Assembly: GCA_943327025.2 (NCBI GenBank)
Contig: CALPVO020000020.1
Span: 1-14,572, forward strand
Direction of reading: 5' to 3'
Length of the DNA stretch: 14,572 nt
DNA from: Janthinobacterium lividum
GTDB lineage: Bacteria > Pseudomonadota > Gammaproteobacteria > Steroidobacterales > Steroidobacteraceae
Of this stretch, positions 5,289 to 13,473 are shown in pieces (within the stretch, counting starts at the first letter, position 1; every line of letters begins with the position of its first letter). Both the position numbers and the translations under genes were made by a program. The notes beneath the pieces are model-generated. The model was not told the origin of the DNA, did not search any database, and saw only the letters and a program-made list of their open reading frames with translations.

Positions 5289-8118
5289 GTGCCTCGCAAA
5301 GTTCGCGGTGAGCGGCGCTGACGCCTGGCCACTGGCGGCGCACCGCGGCTAAATCTCCGGCGCGGGCGGCTTGCTCTGCGTCACCGGCGAGCTCCGCCAA
5401 TTGCTTGCCACCAAGACTCGAAGCGGAGGACCGCAAGGCGTGGAGTGCGTTCTCCGCTCCGGGCAGATCGCCACCGGCCACCGCTGCGTCAGCATCTGCC
5501 AACGGTTGTCGTGAATGCTCGAGAAAGAGTTGCGCCATCCGCTCCACAAGGCCTGGACGACCTAGTGCTGCCACCTCGGCTAATTGGTTGGCATCTAGCA
5601 CGGGTGTCGCTGTCGGATAGGAACGGGTCGAATAGCTTTCCGGGGTGGCCGCATCCATTGGCGGTACCGGCGATTCGGTTTGCAGCGCCGCCAAAGCCCG
5701 ACGCACGCGGTCCAGGGCTTTTTGCAGCTGGTCCAGGGTAAACGGCTTGCTGACGAAATCTGTCATGCCCGCAGCTAAGCATTTTTCACGATCGCCTTGC
5801 AGCGCGTTGGCGGTGAGCGCAACGATTGGCATGGCCGGCTGTCCAGCTGCCAGCTCCGCGGCGCGGATATGTCTGGTTGCCTCGTAGCCGTCCATACCCG
5901 GCATTTGGCAGTCCATCAGCAGCACATCGAATTTCTGTCGAGCCGCCTCGTCAACTGCTGCGAGTCCGTTGTCCACCGCTTCGGCCGTCACGCCGAGCAC
6001 TTCGAGCATGCCGAGTGCCACTTCTTGATTGACGAGACTGTCTTCCACGAGCAGTACCCGCAACGGGCTCGCGTTTACTGGCGTCACCCAAGCCGGTGTC
6101 GGCGCGACTTCGAGACCACCGGTTCGCCCCAAAACGCGCGCCAGACAAGCCTGCAGACGTCCTTGCCGTACGGGCTTGGTCAGCCAGTCATCGACGCCAC
6201 TACGCAGGTCGCGCTGCGTATTCAAAGTCATGTCGATGGAGGACAGCAGTACGACGCGTGCACCGCTGCAGAGAGGATTCTGTCGCAGGCGGATGGCTGT
6301 TTGCTGGCCATCGAGTCCGGGCATGCGGTGGTCGAGCACGAACAGTTCGTAGGGACGGCCGCGCTCCGCCGCGGCCCGCGCTTCTTCAACAGCGGCCGAG
6401 CCATCAGCGACGGTGGTGACCGCCATGTGCCAGCTGGCCAGCAGTGTGGACAGAAACTCGCGGTTAGTGGCGTTGTCATCGGCGACGAGCACGCGCACAT
6501 CCGCGAGCAAGGGCTTCGTGGCGGCAATAGCTACCGACTGCTGGGGCACGTTCGTGGCATCGTCGAAGGCCAGTTCGACGCGGAAGGTGGAACCTACACC
6601 GTAATCGCTGGTGACGCTGATACGTCCGCCCATTAAGCGCACCAGTTGGCGCGTAATGGCCAGCCCGAGCCCTGTGCCGCCATGGGCGCGGGTAGCAAAA
6701 CTGTCTAGCTGCGTGAACGCTTCAAAGACCCTTTGCAATTGGTCGGCGGGAATACCTGGGCCGGTGTCCCGCACTTCGAACACGACTCGAGTGAAGTTCA
6801 CGGGGATGGTGGTGTTAGGGTCTGCCGGCGCGGGCCGTGCATCAATGACGACCTCACCACGTGCGGTGAATTTGACCGCATTGCCGGCCAGGTTCGTCAG
6901 CACCTGCCGGACACGTCCACCATCACCACGGACCCAGGCGGGCAGGGCGGGGTCGAACCGGCAGACCAGCTCCACGCCCTTGGCCTGGGCACGGGGTGCC
7001 AGAAGTTCACCCACTTCTTCGACCACATCCGCCAGACAGAAGGCGTTAGTGCTGATATCCAGATGGCCCGCTTCGATCTTCGAGAAGTCGAGGATGTCGT
7101 TGATGATTTCCAGCAAGGACTCGCCGCTGCCGCGGATGGTGGCAAGCAGACGCCGCTGGCGGGGATCCAGACGCGTACCTTCGAGCAGTTCCGCCATGCC
7201 CAGCACGCCATTCATGGGGGTGCGAATCTCGTGGCTCATGCGGGCCAGAAAATCACTCTTGGCACGGCTGGAACCCTCCGCGTCAGCCAAGGCCTGCGCG
7301 AGGTAAGAAGTGCGCTCTGCCACTTGTTCTTCCAGTCCGCGGCGTTGACTGGAGAGCCGTTCATCACGCGAGGCGATGGTATCGAGCATGCCGTTGAAGC
7401 GACGGTAGACGTCGCGGATTTCCGGACTGCCTGCTTCTTGCAGGCGGAAGTCGTAGTTTTGACCACGTTCGACTTGGTCCATGGCGGCGACCAGCTGCTT
7501 TAGCGGTGCGGCGATGGAACGCCGCAAACGGGCCGCGACGAACAGGACTAGCAAGCCGGCCAGCAGTACCGTGACTGTCAGACCGATGACCAGCGAACGG
7601 AAGCTTTCACGTACTTCAGCTGTGGAGGCGATGAGCCGCAGTTCGCCGAGCACTTGGCCATCCAACAGCACCGGAGAACGCAGGTCGAGGTGGTCCGCGT
7701 CGAAATGCCAGTATGGCTCTTTGCTAGCACCTGACATCTCGTACTGGAGAGGCTGGTCGAGTTCGGCGCGGGTTACCGCCGTGTCGGCAGCCGCAAGGCG
7801 TGCATCGCTGGCGACAAACTGCGCCAGCGTTCGGCCGGCCGGGTCCAGTAGTTCCGCATACAAGATGCCGGGTTCGCGGCCGAGACTGGAGAGCAGTTCC
7901 CGCGCTGCGTGCGGATCGGCGTATTCGATGGCGGCGACGGCGTTGGCCGCAGACACGCGGGCAATTCCCAAAGTGCGCAGCACCAATTGGTCCCGGCCGT
8001 TCTGGTAGGCATGCCAGCCAAGTAGCGCAATTGCCAATACCAGCACGGCAGCGGAGGCAATGCCGACCAGCAGGCGGACGCGCAGCGCCAATGACCAATT
8101 GCCCATCTTGCCGTCCAT
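5230..8118 (-). CDS. Hybrid sensor histidine kinase, HisKA-HATPase-REC-REC-Hpt (BarA-like layout)
   Basis: 962 aa from the ATG at 8118. The frame continues to a TTG at 8196, but GGGAGG about 11 nt before 8118 and the following membrane anchor favour the ATG. Order: transmembrane helix about 14-34; periplasmic sensor about 40-172 resembling CHASE8; second transmembrane helix about 175-195; HAMP about 198-250; coiled linker; HisKA with phospho-accepting His296 ([10 protein letters not shown]); HATPase with N box (NLAGNAVKF, about 409-417), DTGPGIP and [12 protein letters not shown]1 with Asp596 (LDHRMPG); REC2 with Asp736 (MDCQMPG); C-terminal Hpt with His893 ([10 protein letters not shown]). 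All phosphorelay residues are intact, so a His-Asp-His chain to a separate response regulator is expected, but none is in the window. The signal is unknown. The 3' end overlaps the cytochrome gene antisense by 59 bp. Confidence 0.92.
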   Translation of the reverse strand: MDGKMGNWSLALRVRLLVGIASAAVLVLAIALLGWHAYQNGRDQLVLRTLGIARVSAANAVAAIEYADPHAARELLSSLGREPGILYAELLDPAGRTLAQFVASDARLAAADTAVTRAELDQPLQYEMSGASKEPYWHFDADHLDLRSPVLLDGQVLGELRLIASTAEVRESFRSLVIGLTVTVLLAGLLVLFVAARLRRSIAAPLKQLVAAMDQVERGQNYDFRLQEAGSPEIRDVYRRFNGMLDTIASRDERLSSQRRGLEEQVAERTSYLAQALADAEGSSRAKSDFLARMSHEIRTPMNGVLGMAELLEGTRLDPRQRRLLATIRGSGESLLEIINDILDFSKIEAGHLDISTNAFCLADVVEEVGELLAPRAQAKGVELVCRFDPALPAWVRGDGGRVRQVLTNLAGNAVKFTARGEVVIDARPAPADPNTTIPVNFTRVVFEVRDTGPGIPADQLQRVFEAFTQLDSFATRAHGGTGLGLAITRQLVRLMGGRISVTSDYGVGSTFRVELAFDDATNVPQQSVAIAATKPLLADVRVLVADDNATNREFLSTLLASWHMAVTTVADGSAAVEEARAAAERGRPYELFVLDHRMPGLDGQQTAIRLRQNPLCSGARVVLLSSIDMTLNTQRDLRSGVDDWLTKPVRQGRLQACLARVLGRTGGLEVAPTPAWVTPVNASPLRVLLVEDSLVNQEVALGMLEVLGVTAEAVDNGLAAVDEAARQKFDVLLMDCQMPGMDGYEATRHIRAAELAAGQPAMPIVALTANALQGDREKCLAAGMTDFVSKPFTLDQLQKALDRVRRALAALQTESPVPPMDAATPESYSTRSYPTATPVLDANQLAEVAALGRPGLVERMAQLFLEHSRQPLADADAAVAGGDLPGAENALHALRSSASSLGGKQLAELAGDAEQAARAGDLAAVRRQWPGVSAAHRELCEALSALVARSPTPPEQTTPPD

Positions 8119-8247
8119 TCCAGCGCAGGCCTCCCTGTGACGTGGCCTAACTCTATAATGGCACGATGGAACCGTGGCTGCGTGTCCCGGCGCCAACTCT
8201 CATCACTGACGACTTCGTGGCGCGTGTACTCATCCCGCAGCGAAGCG
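8119..8247. promoter_or_regulatory. Gap between dihydroorotate dehydrogenase and kinase genes, with candidate kinase promoter
   Basis: A 129-bp gap between the stop of the dihydroorotate dehydrogenase gene and the kinase start, both on the minus strand. On the minus strand CATTATAGA gives a -10-like TATAGA (8156-8151), which would start transcription near 8144 and leave a leader of about 25 nt with GGGAGG; no good -35 is seen. The plus strand of the same site reads a perfect TATAAT (8154-8159). A weak inverted repeat GCAGC/GCTGC (about 8237-8257) straddles the dehydrogenase stop without a T-tract, so I do not call a terminator. Confidence 0.35.
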
Positions 8248-9219
8248 TTACAGCTGCAGCGCCCCTGTCAGTTCGCCCACGTGGCTGAAGCCTTGCTCTT
8301 GCACATAGGCAGCAATGCCCGCGTTGATGCGGCGGCAGCTGAACGGATCGTAAAAGAGCGAAGTCCCCACACCCACCGCCGTGGCGCCGGCCAGCAGGAA
8401 CTCCACGGCATCGGTAGCGCTGCAAATGCCGCCCTGCCCGATGATGGGGATGCCGTGCGCCTTCGTCACTTCGTAAACCTGCTTCACCTTCAGCAGCGCG
8501 ATAGGCTTGATGGCGGGGCCGGACAGCCCGCCTTGCACATTGCCGATGACCGGGCGGCGCGTCTTCACGTCGATGGCCATGCCCATGACGGTGTTGATGA
8601 CGGCGAATGCGTCAGCGCCGGCTTCGAGACAAGCGCGGGCATTTTCCTTGATGTCCGTCTGGTTGGGCGACAGCTTGATGATGAGCGGCTTCTGCGTGAC
8701 GCTGCGGCAAGCGGCTACCACCTTCGCGCTCATCTCCGGGTAGTTGCCGAACTGCACGCCGCCTTCCTTGACGTTCGGGCAGGAAATATTGACCTCGATG
8801 GCATCTATGGGGCTGTCATCGAAGCGGCGCGTCACCTCGACGTATTCTTCGATGGTGCTGCCCGAAACATTCGCGAAGAACTTGGTCTCGGTGAAGTCGA
8901 GTTCCGGGAGGATGTGACGCACCACGTGGTCCACGCCGGGGTTCTGCAGGCCGATGGCGTTGATCATGCCTTGCGCGGTTTCGGTGACGCGGTGTGGCGG
9001 GTTGCCGAGGCGCGGCTGGCCCGTGGTGCCCTTCAGCACGATGGCGCCGACATCGCGGTTCGAGAAGCCTTCGATGCGCGTGTATTCCTCGCCGAAGCCG
9101 ACGCAGCCGGACAGCAAGACAATGGGGGAGGCGAAATCCAGTCCGCAGAACTTCAGGCGGAGGGATTCGGGCGGGGAGCCGGGCGCGGTGAGCGCGGCGG
9201 GAGCGGGATGGGCAGCCAT
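8248..9219 (-). CDS. pyrD: Dihydroorotate dehydrogenase, class 1B-like catalytic subunit
   Basis: 323 aa FMN-dependent TIM-barrel enzyme for the fourth step of pyrimidine synthesis (dihydroorotate to orotate), cytoplasmic. Visible motifs: Lys63 in VLKGTT, NAIGLQNPG at 87-95, FFANVSG at 114-120, the active-site loop NISCPN at 144-149 with catalytic Cys147, IIKLSPN at 180-186, QGGLSGPAIKP at 229-239, GQGGI at 261-265 and GVGTSLFYDP at 283-292. A catalytic Cys rather than Ser marks class 1; the general pattern is that of class 1B, which normally pairs with the iron-sulfur/FAD subunit PyrK. No PyrK is in the window. The first 20 residues (Ala/Pro-rich) extend beyond the family core. An in-frame TAA lies just upstream, and there is no Shine-Dalgarno before the ATG. 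Alternatives are a class 1A-like enzyme or another dihydropyrimidine-type dehydrogenase. Confidence 0.85.
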   Translation of the reverse strand: MAAHPAPAALTAPGSPPESLRLKFCGLDFASPIVLLSGCVGFGEEYTRIEGFSNRDVGAIVLKGTTGQPRLGNPPHRVTETAQGMINAIGLQNPGVDHVVRHILPELDFTETKFFANVSGSTIEEYVEVTRRFDDSPIDAIEVNISCPNVKEGGVQFGNYPEMSAKVVAACRSVTQKPLIIKLSPNQTDIKENARACLEAGADAFAVINTVMGMAIDVKTRRPVIGNVQGGLSGPAIKPIALLKVKQVYEVTKAHGIPIIGQGGICSATDAVEFLLAGATAVGVGTSLFYDPFSCRRINAGIAAYVQEQGFSHVGELTGALQL

Positions 9220-9238
9220 GCGCCATTATAGTGGTCCC
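9220..9238. promoter_or_regulatory. Candidate bidirectional -10 element between pyrD and trmL
   Basis: Only 19 bp separate the two divergent start codons. The centre reads CCATTATAGTGG. On the minus strand this gives a perfect TATAAT (9230-9225) ending 5 nt before the pyrD ATG; on the plus strand it gives TATAGT (9227-9232) ending 6 nt before the trmL ATG. Transcription normally begins about 7 nt after the -10, so both start sites fall on or next to the start codons. Neither gene has a Shine-Dalgarno sequence. -35 elements would lie inside the opposite gene and are not obvious. Confidence 0.55.
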
Positions 9239-9709
9239 ATGTTCCATCTCGTTCTCTTGCAGCCCCAGATTCCCCCGAACACGGGCAATGCCATCCGGCT
9301 GTGCGCCAACACCGGCTGCACGCTGCACCTGGTGCACCCGCTGGGCTTTTCCCTGCAAAGCCCCCACGTGCGCCGGGCCGGGCTCGACTACCACGAGCTG
9401 GCGCGCGTGCGCGAACACGCGGATTTTGCCGCTTGCTGGCGCTGGCTAGACGAAAACGGGGCGGGCCGGCGCTATGCCGTGGAGACGGGCGGGACGCGCC
9501 GCTACGACCAGGTGGCGTTTCAGCCCGGGGATGTGCTGGTGTTTGGCGCCGAAGGGCCAGGCATTGCGGCGGCAGACTTGGCGCGGTTTGCGCCGGAGGA
9601 TGTGCTGCAACTCCCCATGCTGCCGGGAAACCGGAGCGTGAACCTGTCCAACACGGTGGCCATCGTTGCTTACGAGGCATGGCGGCAGCAGGGGTTCAGC
9701 GGGGCCTGA
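9239..9709 (+). CDS. trmL: tRNA (cytidine/uridine-34-2'-O)-methyltransferase, SPOUT family
   Basis: 156 aa, the usual size of TrmL (YibK). The enzyme uses SAM to methylate the ribose 2'-O of wobble nucleotide 34 in certain tRNA-Leu species. Characteristic blocks are LLQPQIPPNTGNAIRLCANTG at the N-terminus (Arg20 in GNxxR), LHLVHPLGFSL (29-39), LVFGAEGPGI (100-109) and the trefoil-knot SAM-binding block LPMLPGNRSVNLSNTVAIV (125-143). The motif at 102-108 differs from the E. coli FGPETRG form (Ala and Pro in place of Pro and Arg), so the binding loop is a variant. The gene is housekeeping and stands divergent from pyrD with a shared promoter gap; it reads toward, but is separated from, the TonB receptor operon. 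Confidence 0.93.
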   Translation: MFHLVLLQPQIPPNTGNAIRLCANTGCTLHLVHPLGFSLQSPHVRRAGLDYHELARVREHADFAACWRWLDENGAGRRYAVETGGTRRYDQVAFQPGDVLVFGAEGPGIAAADLARFAPEDVLQLPMLPGNRSVNLSNTVAIVAYEAWRQQGFSGA

Positions 9710-9740
9710 TTTGCCAATCGATTGCAGCCGCTTTGGCGAT

Positions 9741-9761
9741 GTTGTGCAGGCGCAACGTTTT
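9741..9761 (+). terminator. Weak candidate intrinsic terminator after trmL
   Basis: GTTGTGC-AG-GCGCAAC (9741-9756) can fold into a short stem (six to seven pairs including one G-U) followed by GTTTTC. It lies 31 nt after the trmL stop and before the promoter region of the next operon, where a terminator is expected. The stem is short and the T-tract only four long, so this is tentative. Confidence 0.3.
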
Positions 9762-9814
9762 CATGGTGCACTGCAAAACGAGCGGAGTGAATTCCTTCCC
9801 AACGTCTGTGCGTA

Positions 9815-9847
9815 TTGACTGATGGTATAAAAAAACATACTTATAGT
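9815..9847 (+). promoter_or_regulatory. Candidate promoter of the TonB-receptor/P450 operon
   Basis: The 192-bp gap 9710-9901 holds a sharply AT-rich stretch. TTGACT (9815-9820, five of six) is a good -35. The best -10 downstream is TATAGT (9842-9847), but the spacing is 21 bp; TACTTA (9838-9843) has the ideal 17-bp spacing but a poorer match. TACT-TAT-AGTA (9838-9848) is an inverted repeat over the -10 and could be an operator. A perfect 10-bp palindrome CCGGTACCGG (9868-9877) lies in the leader, followed by the Shine-Dalgarno GAGGGGG (about 9884-9890). Confidence 0.4.
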
Positions 9848-9901
9848 AGATAGCCGACAGGTGCCGACCGGTACCGGGCTGCCGAGGGGGAACCTACGCT
9901 C

Positions 9902-12118
9902 ATGTCCACACCCACCCGTCCTGTCATTTCCCGCGCCCTGCAGGGTGCCGTTGCTGCTGCCCTGCTGCTCGCCGCAGCCGGCGCGTCCGCGCAACAGGCA
10001 GCCAGCGATGGCCTCGAGGAAATCATCGTCACCGCCACCAAGAAGGCGAACTCCATCAACAGCACGGCGGCCGCCATTTCGGCCGTTACGGCAGACCAGC
10101 TCGGTGCCGGTGGCATCGAAGACATCTCCGACCTCGCCACGGCGGTGCCCAATCTCTCCGTCGGTGACCAGTTCGGCGTGAACCGTACCTTCATCCGCGG
10201 CGTCGGCATGACCAGCATCGACCTCGGTGCCGACGGTGCCGTGGCCTTCTTGCAGGACGGCGCCATGATCGCGCGTCCGTCCGCTCAGCTGGCCGGCTTC
10301 TTCGACCTGGAACAGGTGGAAGTGCTGCGCGGCCCGCAAGGCACCACCTACGGCCGCGGTGCTACCGCCGGCGTGGTGAACCTCGTTACTCGCAAGCCCG
10401 GCGATACCCTGAACGGCTACGGCCGTTTGACGGTCGGCAACTTCGCTGCCAAGACCTTTGAAGGTGCGGTAGGCGGCCCGGTGTCCGACACTGTCGGTGC
10501 TCGTGTGGCCGTGAAGTGGGACCAGCGTGATGGCTACGGCAAGAACCTGTTCACCGGCAGCCAGATCGACGACCGCGACGCGGTAGCCGTTCGCGCCATG
10601 GTGGCGTTCGCCCCCAGCGATGACGTGAAGGCGACGATCATTGCCGACTACTTCAAGGAAGACGACAACAACTACGCCTTCCACTATTTCGGCACGACCG
10701 CTACGCCGGAAGACGGCCTCGGGCACAACCTGCTCGGCGGCAAGACCATTTTCGACTACTACGCTACGCGTGGCCAAGCAGCGGATCTGCGTAACATCTA
10801 CTCCGACCAAGAGCCCATCAACCAGCGCGACGGCGTCGGCCTGACGGCTCTGGTGGACTTCAAGTTGGGCGAGTGGGACGTGAAGTCCGTGACCGCCTGG
10901 CGCGATTTCCAGCGTTTCACGCGTGACGACCTCGACGTCTCCGACGTGAACATGTTCGGCCAGAACAACTACGACGAAGACAGCAACGCCTGGAGTCAGG
11001 AATTCACTTTCAGCCGCACGGCTGGCAAGTGGGACCTGCTCGGTGGCGTCATGTACTTCCACGAGAAGCTGTTCGGCTCCGTGAAGGTGCCGCTCACCAA
11101 TCTCGGCTTGCTCTTCGGTGCACCTGCCAACCTGTTCAACAACGGCAACTACTGGCAGTTGGGTACGGTGAAGACGGACGCGTACGGCGCCTTCTTGCAG
11201 GGTACCTACCCCATCAACGACCAGCTGAAGCTGACCGTGGGTGCTCGCTACAACCACGAGAAGCGTGATGGTGCCGGCTCCTTCATCTTCGATGCGCTGG
11301 GCGCCAACGTGCCGACGGACAAGGGCAAGTCGTGGGATGCCGTCACGCCGCGCTTTAACCTCGAGTACACCACCGAGGGTGGGCAGCTGTGGTACGGCAG
11401 CCTGACGCGCGGCTTCAAGTCGGGCGTCATCAACGTCGGTAGCCAGAATGCCGTCATCGACCCGGAATACGTGTGGAGCATCGAGGCCGGTGTGAAGGGC
11501 CGTGCCGCTGGTGGCAACGTGGAATACCGCGCGGCGGTGTTCAACTACAAGTACTCGGACCTGCAAGTCGGCTTCGTCGGTGCGGACAGCGTGGTAACCA
11601 CGGTCAACGCCGCTTCGGCCCGCAACTACGGTCTCGAACTCGAACTGCGCGCCAAGTTGGCTGAAGGCCTCACCGCGGACTTCTACGCCACGCTGCTGTC
11701 GGCGAAGTACACGGACTTCACCACGGGTGATTACCGTCAGGGCTTCCGCCAGGTCGATGTCTCGGGCAACTACCTGCAGAACGCACCGACTTCCACGGCC
11801 TTTGCCGGCCTGACGTACGAAGTGCCGGTGGGTTCGGGCAAGTTGGCTCTGCACGCTGAAGCTGCCTACCAGGGCACGGTGTACTTCACCGAGTTCAACA
11901 ATGCGGACGCGGTGCAGGGCAGCTATACCATCGGCAACGTGTCGGCCACGTGGACCGATAGCAGCGAGCGCTGGAGCGTGGGCGGTTGGGTGAAGAATGT
12001 GGGCGATGAGTTCATCATCACCAACAACATCATCACCGCGCCGCTCTACGGCAGCATCCGTGTAGGCTCCGTGGCACCGCCGCGTACCTACGGGGTGTCG
12101 GTTGGTTACAAGTTCTGA
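9902..12118 (+). CDS. TonB-dependent outer-membrane receptor
   Basis: 738 aa. A signal peptide (hydrophobic 15-28) ends at ASA|QQ after residue 30. A TonB-box-like EEIIVTAT stands at 39-46, then a plug domain (about 50-165) with the conserved VEVLRGPQGTTYGRGATAGVVN block. The 22-stranded barrel follows, ending in the outer-membrane signature VGYKF with C-terminal Phe. It would import a scarce or bulky ligand across the outer membrane using TonB energy. Family members take siderophores, cobalamin, glycans or hydrophobic compounds; here the downstream P450, SDR and amidohydrolase point to a catabolic substrate rather than iron, by inference. There is no FecR/sigma pair and no N-terminal signalling domain. 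Codons are almost all C- or G-ending, stricter than in the left-hand operons, suggesting high expression. It is the first gene of the operon; the next start is 30 bp downstream. Confidence 0.95.
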   Translation: MSTPTRPVISRALQGAVAAALLLAAAGASAQQAASDGLEEIIVTATKKANSINSTAAAISAVTADQLGAGGIEDISDLATAVPNLSVGDQFGVNRTFIRGVGMTSIDLGADGAVAFLQDGAMIARPSAQLAGFFDLEQVEVLRGPQGTTYGRGATAGVVNLVTRKPGDTLNGYGRLTVGNFAAKTFEGAVGGPVSDTVGARVAVKWDQRDGYGKNLFTGSQIDDRDAVAVRAMVAFAPSDDVKATIIADYFKEDDNNYAFHYFGTTATPEDGLGHNLLGGKTIFDYYATRGQAADLRNIYSDQEPINQRDGVGLTALVDFKLGEWDVKSVTAWRDFQRFTRDDLDVSDVNMFGQNNYDEDSNAWSQEFTFSRTAGKWDLLGGVMYFHEKLFGSVKVPLTNLGLLFGAPANLFNNGNYWQLGTVKTDAYGAFLQGTYPINDQLKLTVGARYNHEKRDGAGSFIFDALGANVPTDKGKSWDAVTPRFNLEYTTEGGQLWYGSLTRGFKSGVINVGSQNAVIDPEYVWSIEAGVKGRAAGGNVEYRAAVFNYKYSDLQVGFVGADSVVTTVNAASARNYGLELELRAKLAEGLTADFYATLLSAKYTDFTTGDYRQGFRQVDVSGNYLQNAPTSTAFAGLTYEVPVGSGKLALHAEAAYQGTVYFTEFNNADAVQGSYTIGNVSATWTDSSERWSVGGWVKNVGDEFIITNNIITAPLYGSIRVGSVAPPRTYGVSVGYKF

Positions 12119-12148
12119 CCGACGAGTTTTGACGTAAGGGGTTCTCGC

Positions 12149-13414
12149 ATGAGCAGCAGCGTGGCCGAAGATACTTATCGCTTCGACCCCGCTGACCAAG
12201 CGCTCGTACGAGACCCTTACCCCACCTACCGTCGCTTGCAAGCCGTTGCTGGCTTGCATGCGGCGGCAGGCGGCTACCATGTGGCCACGCGCCACCTGGA
12301 TTGCCGGCAAGTGCTGGCGAGCCCCGCCTTCGGCCAGGGCAATTTCATCCGCAACATCCAGTTGTTCTACGGGCCCGACTTCGATGTACTCGGGCAGAGC
12401 GCTTATCGCTGGCTGTCGGAAGTCTTCTTGATGCAAGACCCGCCGCACCACACGCGGCTGCGCAAGCTGGTCAGTTTTGCACTGACACCAAAGCGCATTG
12501 CGGACATGGCGCCGCGTATTCAGGCTTTGCAGGATGGCCTCGTTGACGCTTGGCTCGCCAAGGGTGGTGCCGGTGACGTGGTCTACGACCTCGCTTATCC
12601 CTTGCCTGTGCTGGTCATGTTCGACTTGCTGGGCGTGGAAGAAAGCGAACGCACGCCGGACAGCATGGCGAAGCTGACGCGGGCCATTGCCGAGGCGTTT
12701 TTGGTGTTCGAGACGCGCGTGCTGAACGCCGAAGAATTGGCGCTGGCGAACCGCCAGATGGATTACCTCTACGAGTATTTCGGCGCGCTGTTCGACCGGC
12801 GCAAGGCCGACCCGCGCGATGATTTGACCTCGGCGTTGGCTTCGGTCCGCGACGAAAGTGGCGATGCATTGTCGCACCGCGAGATGGTCACGATTGTCAT
12901 TGCCATGTTCGGTGCGGGCTTCGAAACCACTGCGCATCTCATCAGCAATGGGCTGTATACGCTGCAGTGCTACCCGGAACAATGGGCACTGCTGGTGGCA
13001 AACCCGGCCTTGGCCGCTGGCGTGGTGGAAGAAGTCTTGCGGTTCGAGTCTTCGCTGCAAGCGACTTACCGCACGGCGCTTGAAGACACGCTGGTGGATG
13101 GCACCTACGTGAAGAGCGGCGAGCGGGTGCTGTGCATCGTCGCCGCGGCCAACCGCGACCCCTCGATGTTTCCGGACCCCGACCGCTTCGATATCACCCG
13201 CAAGGATGTCCGCATCCAGTCCTTCGGTGGCGGTATTCATCACTGCATTGGTCAGGCCTTGGCGCGGCTGGAGGGGCGTATCGCTTTCGAGACGCTTGCT
13301 CGGCGGCTGCCCGGCATTGCCGTGAAGCTCGACAGCCCACCTTGGCGCCCCGGATTCCTGTTCCGCGGACTTTCCAGCCTGCCGGCTACCACACTTGAAA
13401 TCGCCCACCGATAA
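12149..13414 (+). CDS. Cytochrome P450 (soluble bacterial class)
   Basis: 421 aa, typical of soluble bacterial P450 monooxygenases that insert one oxygen atom into an unactivated substrate. Visible landmarks: C-helix HTRLRKLVSFAL (101-112); I-helix AGFETTAHL (256-264) with the acid-alcohol pair Glu259-Thr260 for oxygen activation; the ExxR pair Glu295/Arg298 in EEVLRFE; and the haem loop FGGGIHHCIG (359-368) with thiolate ligand Cys366. No membrane anchor. The Shine-Dalgarno TAAGGGG is 7 nt before the ATG. The gene follows the TonB receptor by 30 bp without a terminator, so co-transcription is likely. Redox partners (ferredoxin and reductase) are not in the window. The substrate is unknown; the CYP family cannot be assigned without alignment. 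Confidence 0.95.
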   Translation: MSSSVAEDTYRFDPADQALVRDPYPTYRRLQAVAGLHAAAGGYHVATRHLDCRQVLASPAFGQGNFIRNIQLFYGPDFDVLGQSAYRWLSEVFLMQDPPHHTRLRKLVSFALTPKRIADMAPRIQALQDGLVDAWLAKGGAGDVVYDLAYPLPVLVMFDLLGVEESERTPDSMAKLTRAIAEAFLVFETRVLNAEELALANRQMDYLYEYFGALFDRRKADPRDDLTSALASVRDESGDALSHREMVTIVIAMFGAGFETTAHLISNGLYTLQCYPEQWALLVANPALAAGVVEEVLRFESSLQATYRTALEDTLVDGTYVKSGERVLCIVAAANRDPSMFPDPDRFDITRKDVRIQSFGGGIHHCIGQALARLEGRIAFETLARRLPGIAVKLDSPPWRPGFLFRGLSSLPATTLEIAHR

Positions 13415-13473
13415 CGGACAATGCAGCGGCGCATACTTCGTTGCGCGGATCACGGTCGCGGAAGATTACCTGC

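Noticed and set aside
5797..7503. Several plus-strand open frames of 100-280 codons opposite the kinase gene
   Set aside because: All are antisense shadows of the kinase coding sequence; the minus-strand protein contains every expected kinase and receiver motif.
8119..8196. Extended kinase start at a TTG at 8196
   Set aside because: The 26 extra residues are not hydrophobic or family-like and would span the candidate promoter; the ATG at 8118 directly precedes the membrane anchor and follows GGGAGG.
8231..8262. GCAGC/GCTGC repeat at the pyrD stop as a terminator
   Set aside because: Short arms, an 11-nt loop and no T-tract on the minus strand.
8137..9231. A 364-codon plus-strand open frame opposite pyrD
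   Set aside because: Antisense shadow of the dihydroorotate dehydrogenase gene; composition is low-complexity and has no family resemblance.
9761..13453. A 1230-codon open frame on the minus strand covering the TonB receptor and P450 genes
   Set aside because: Its codons lie exactly opposite the sense codons of both real genes, so it stops only where they use TTA, CTA or TCA, which are rare here. The protein is rich in His, Val, Arg and Gly with no recognisable domain, whereas the sense proteins have full family motifs.
13441..13473. Extended SDR start at a TTG at 13441
   Set aside because: Adds 11 residues not found in SDRs; the ATG at 13474 begins the usual MDLGLNGKVALVT-type N-terminus and has GGAAG upstream.
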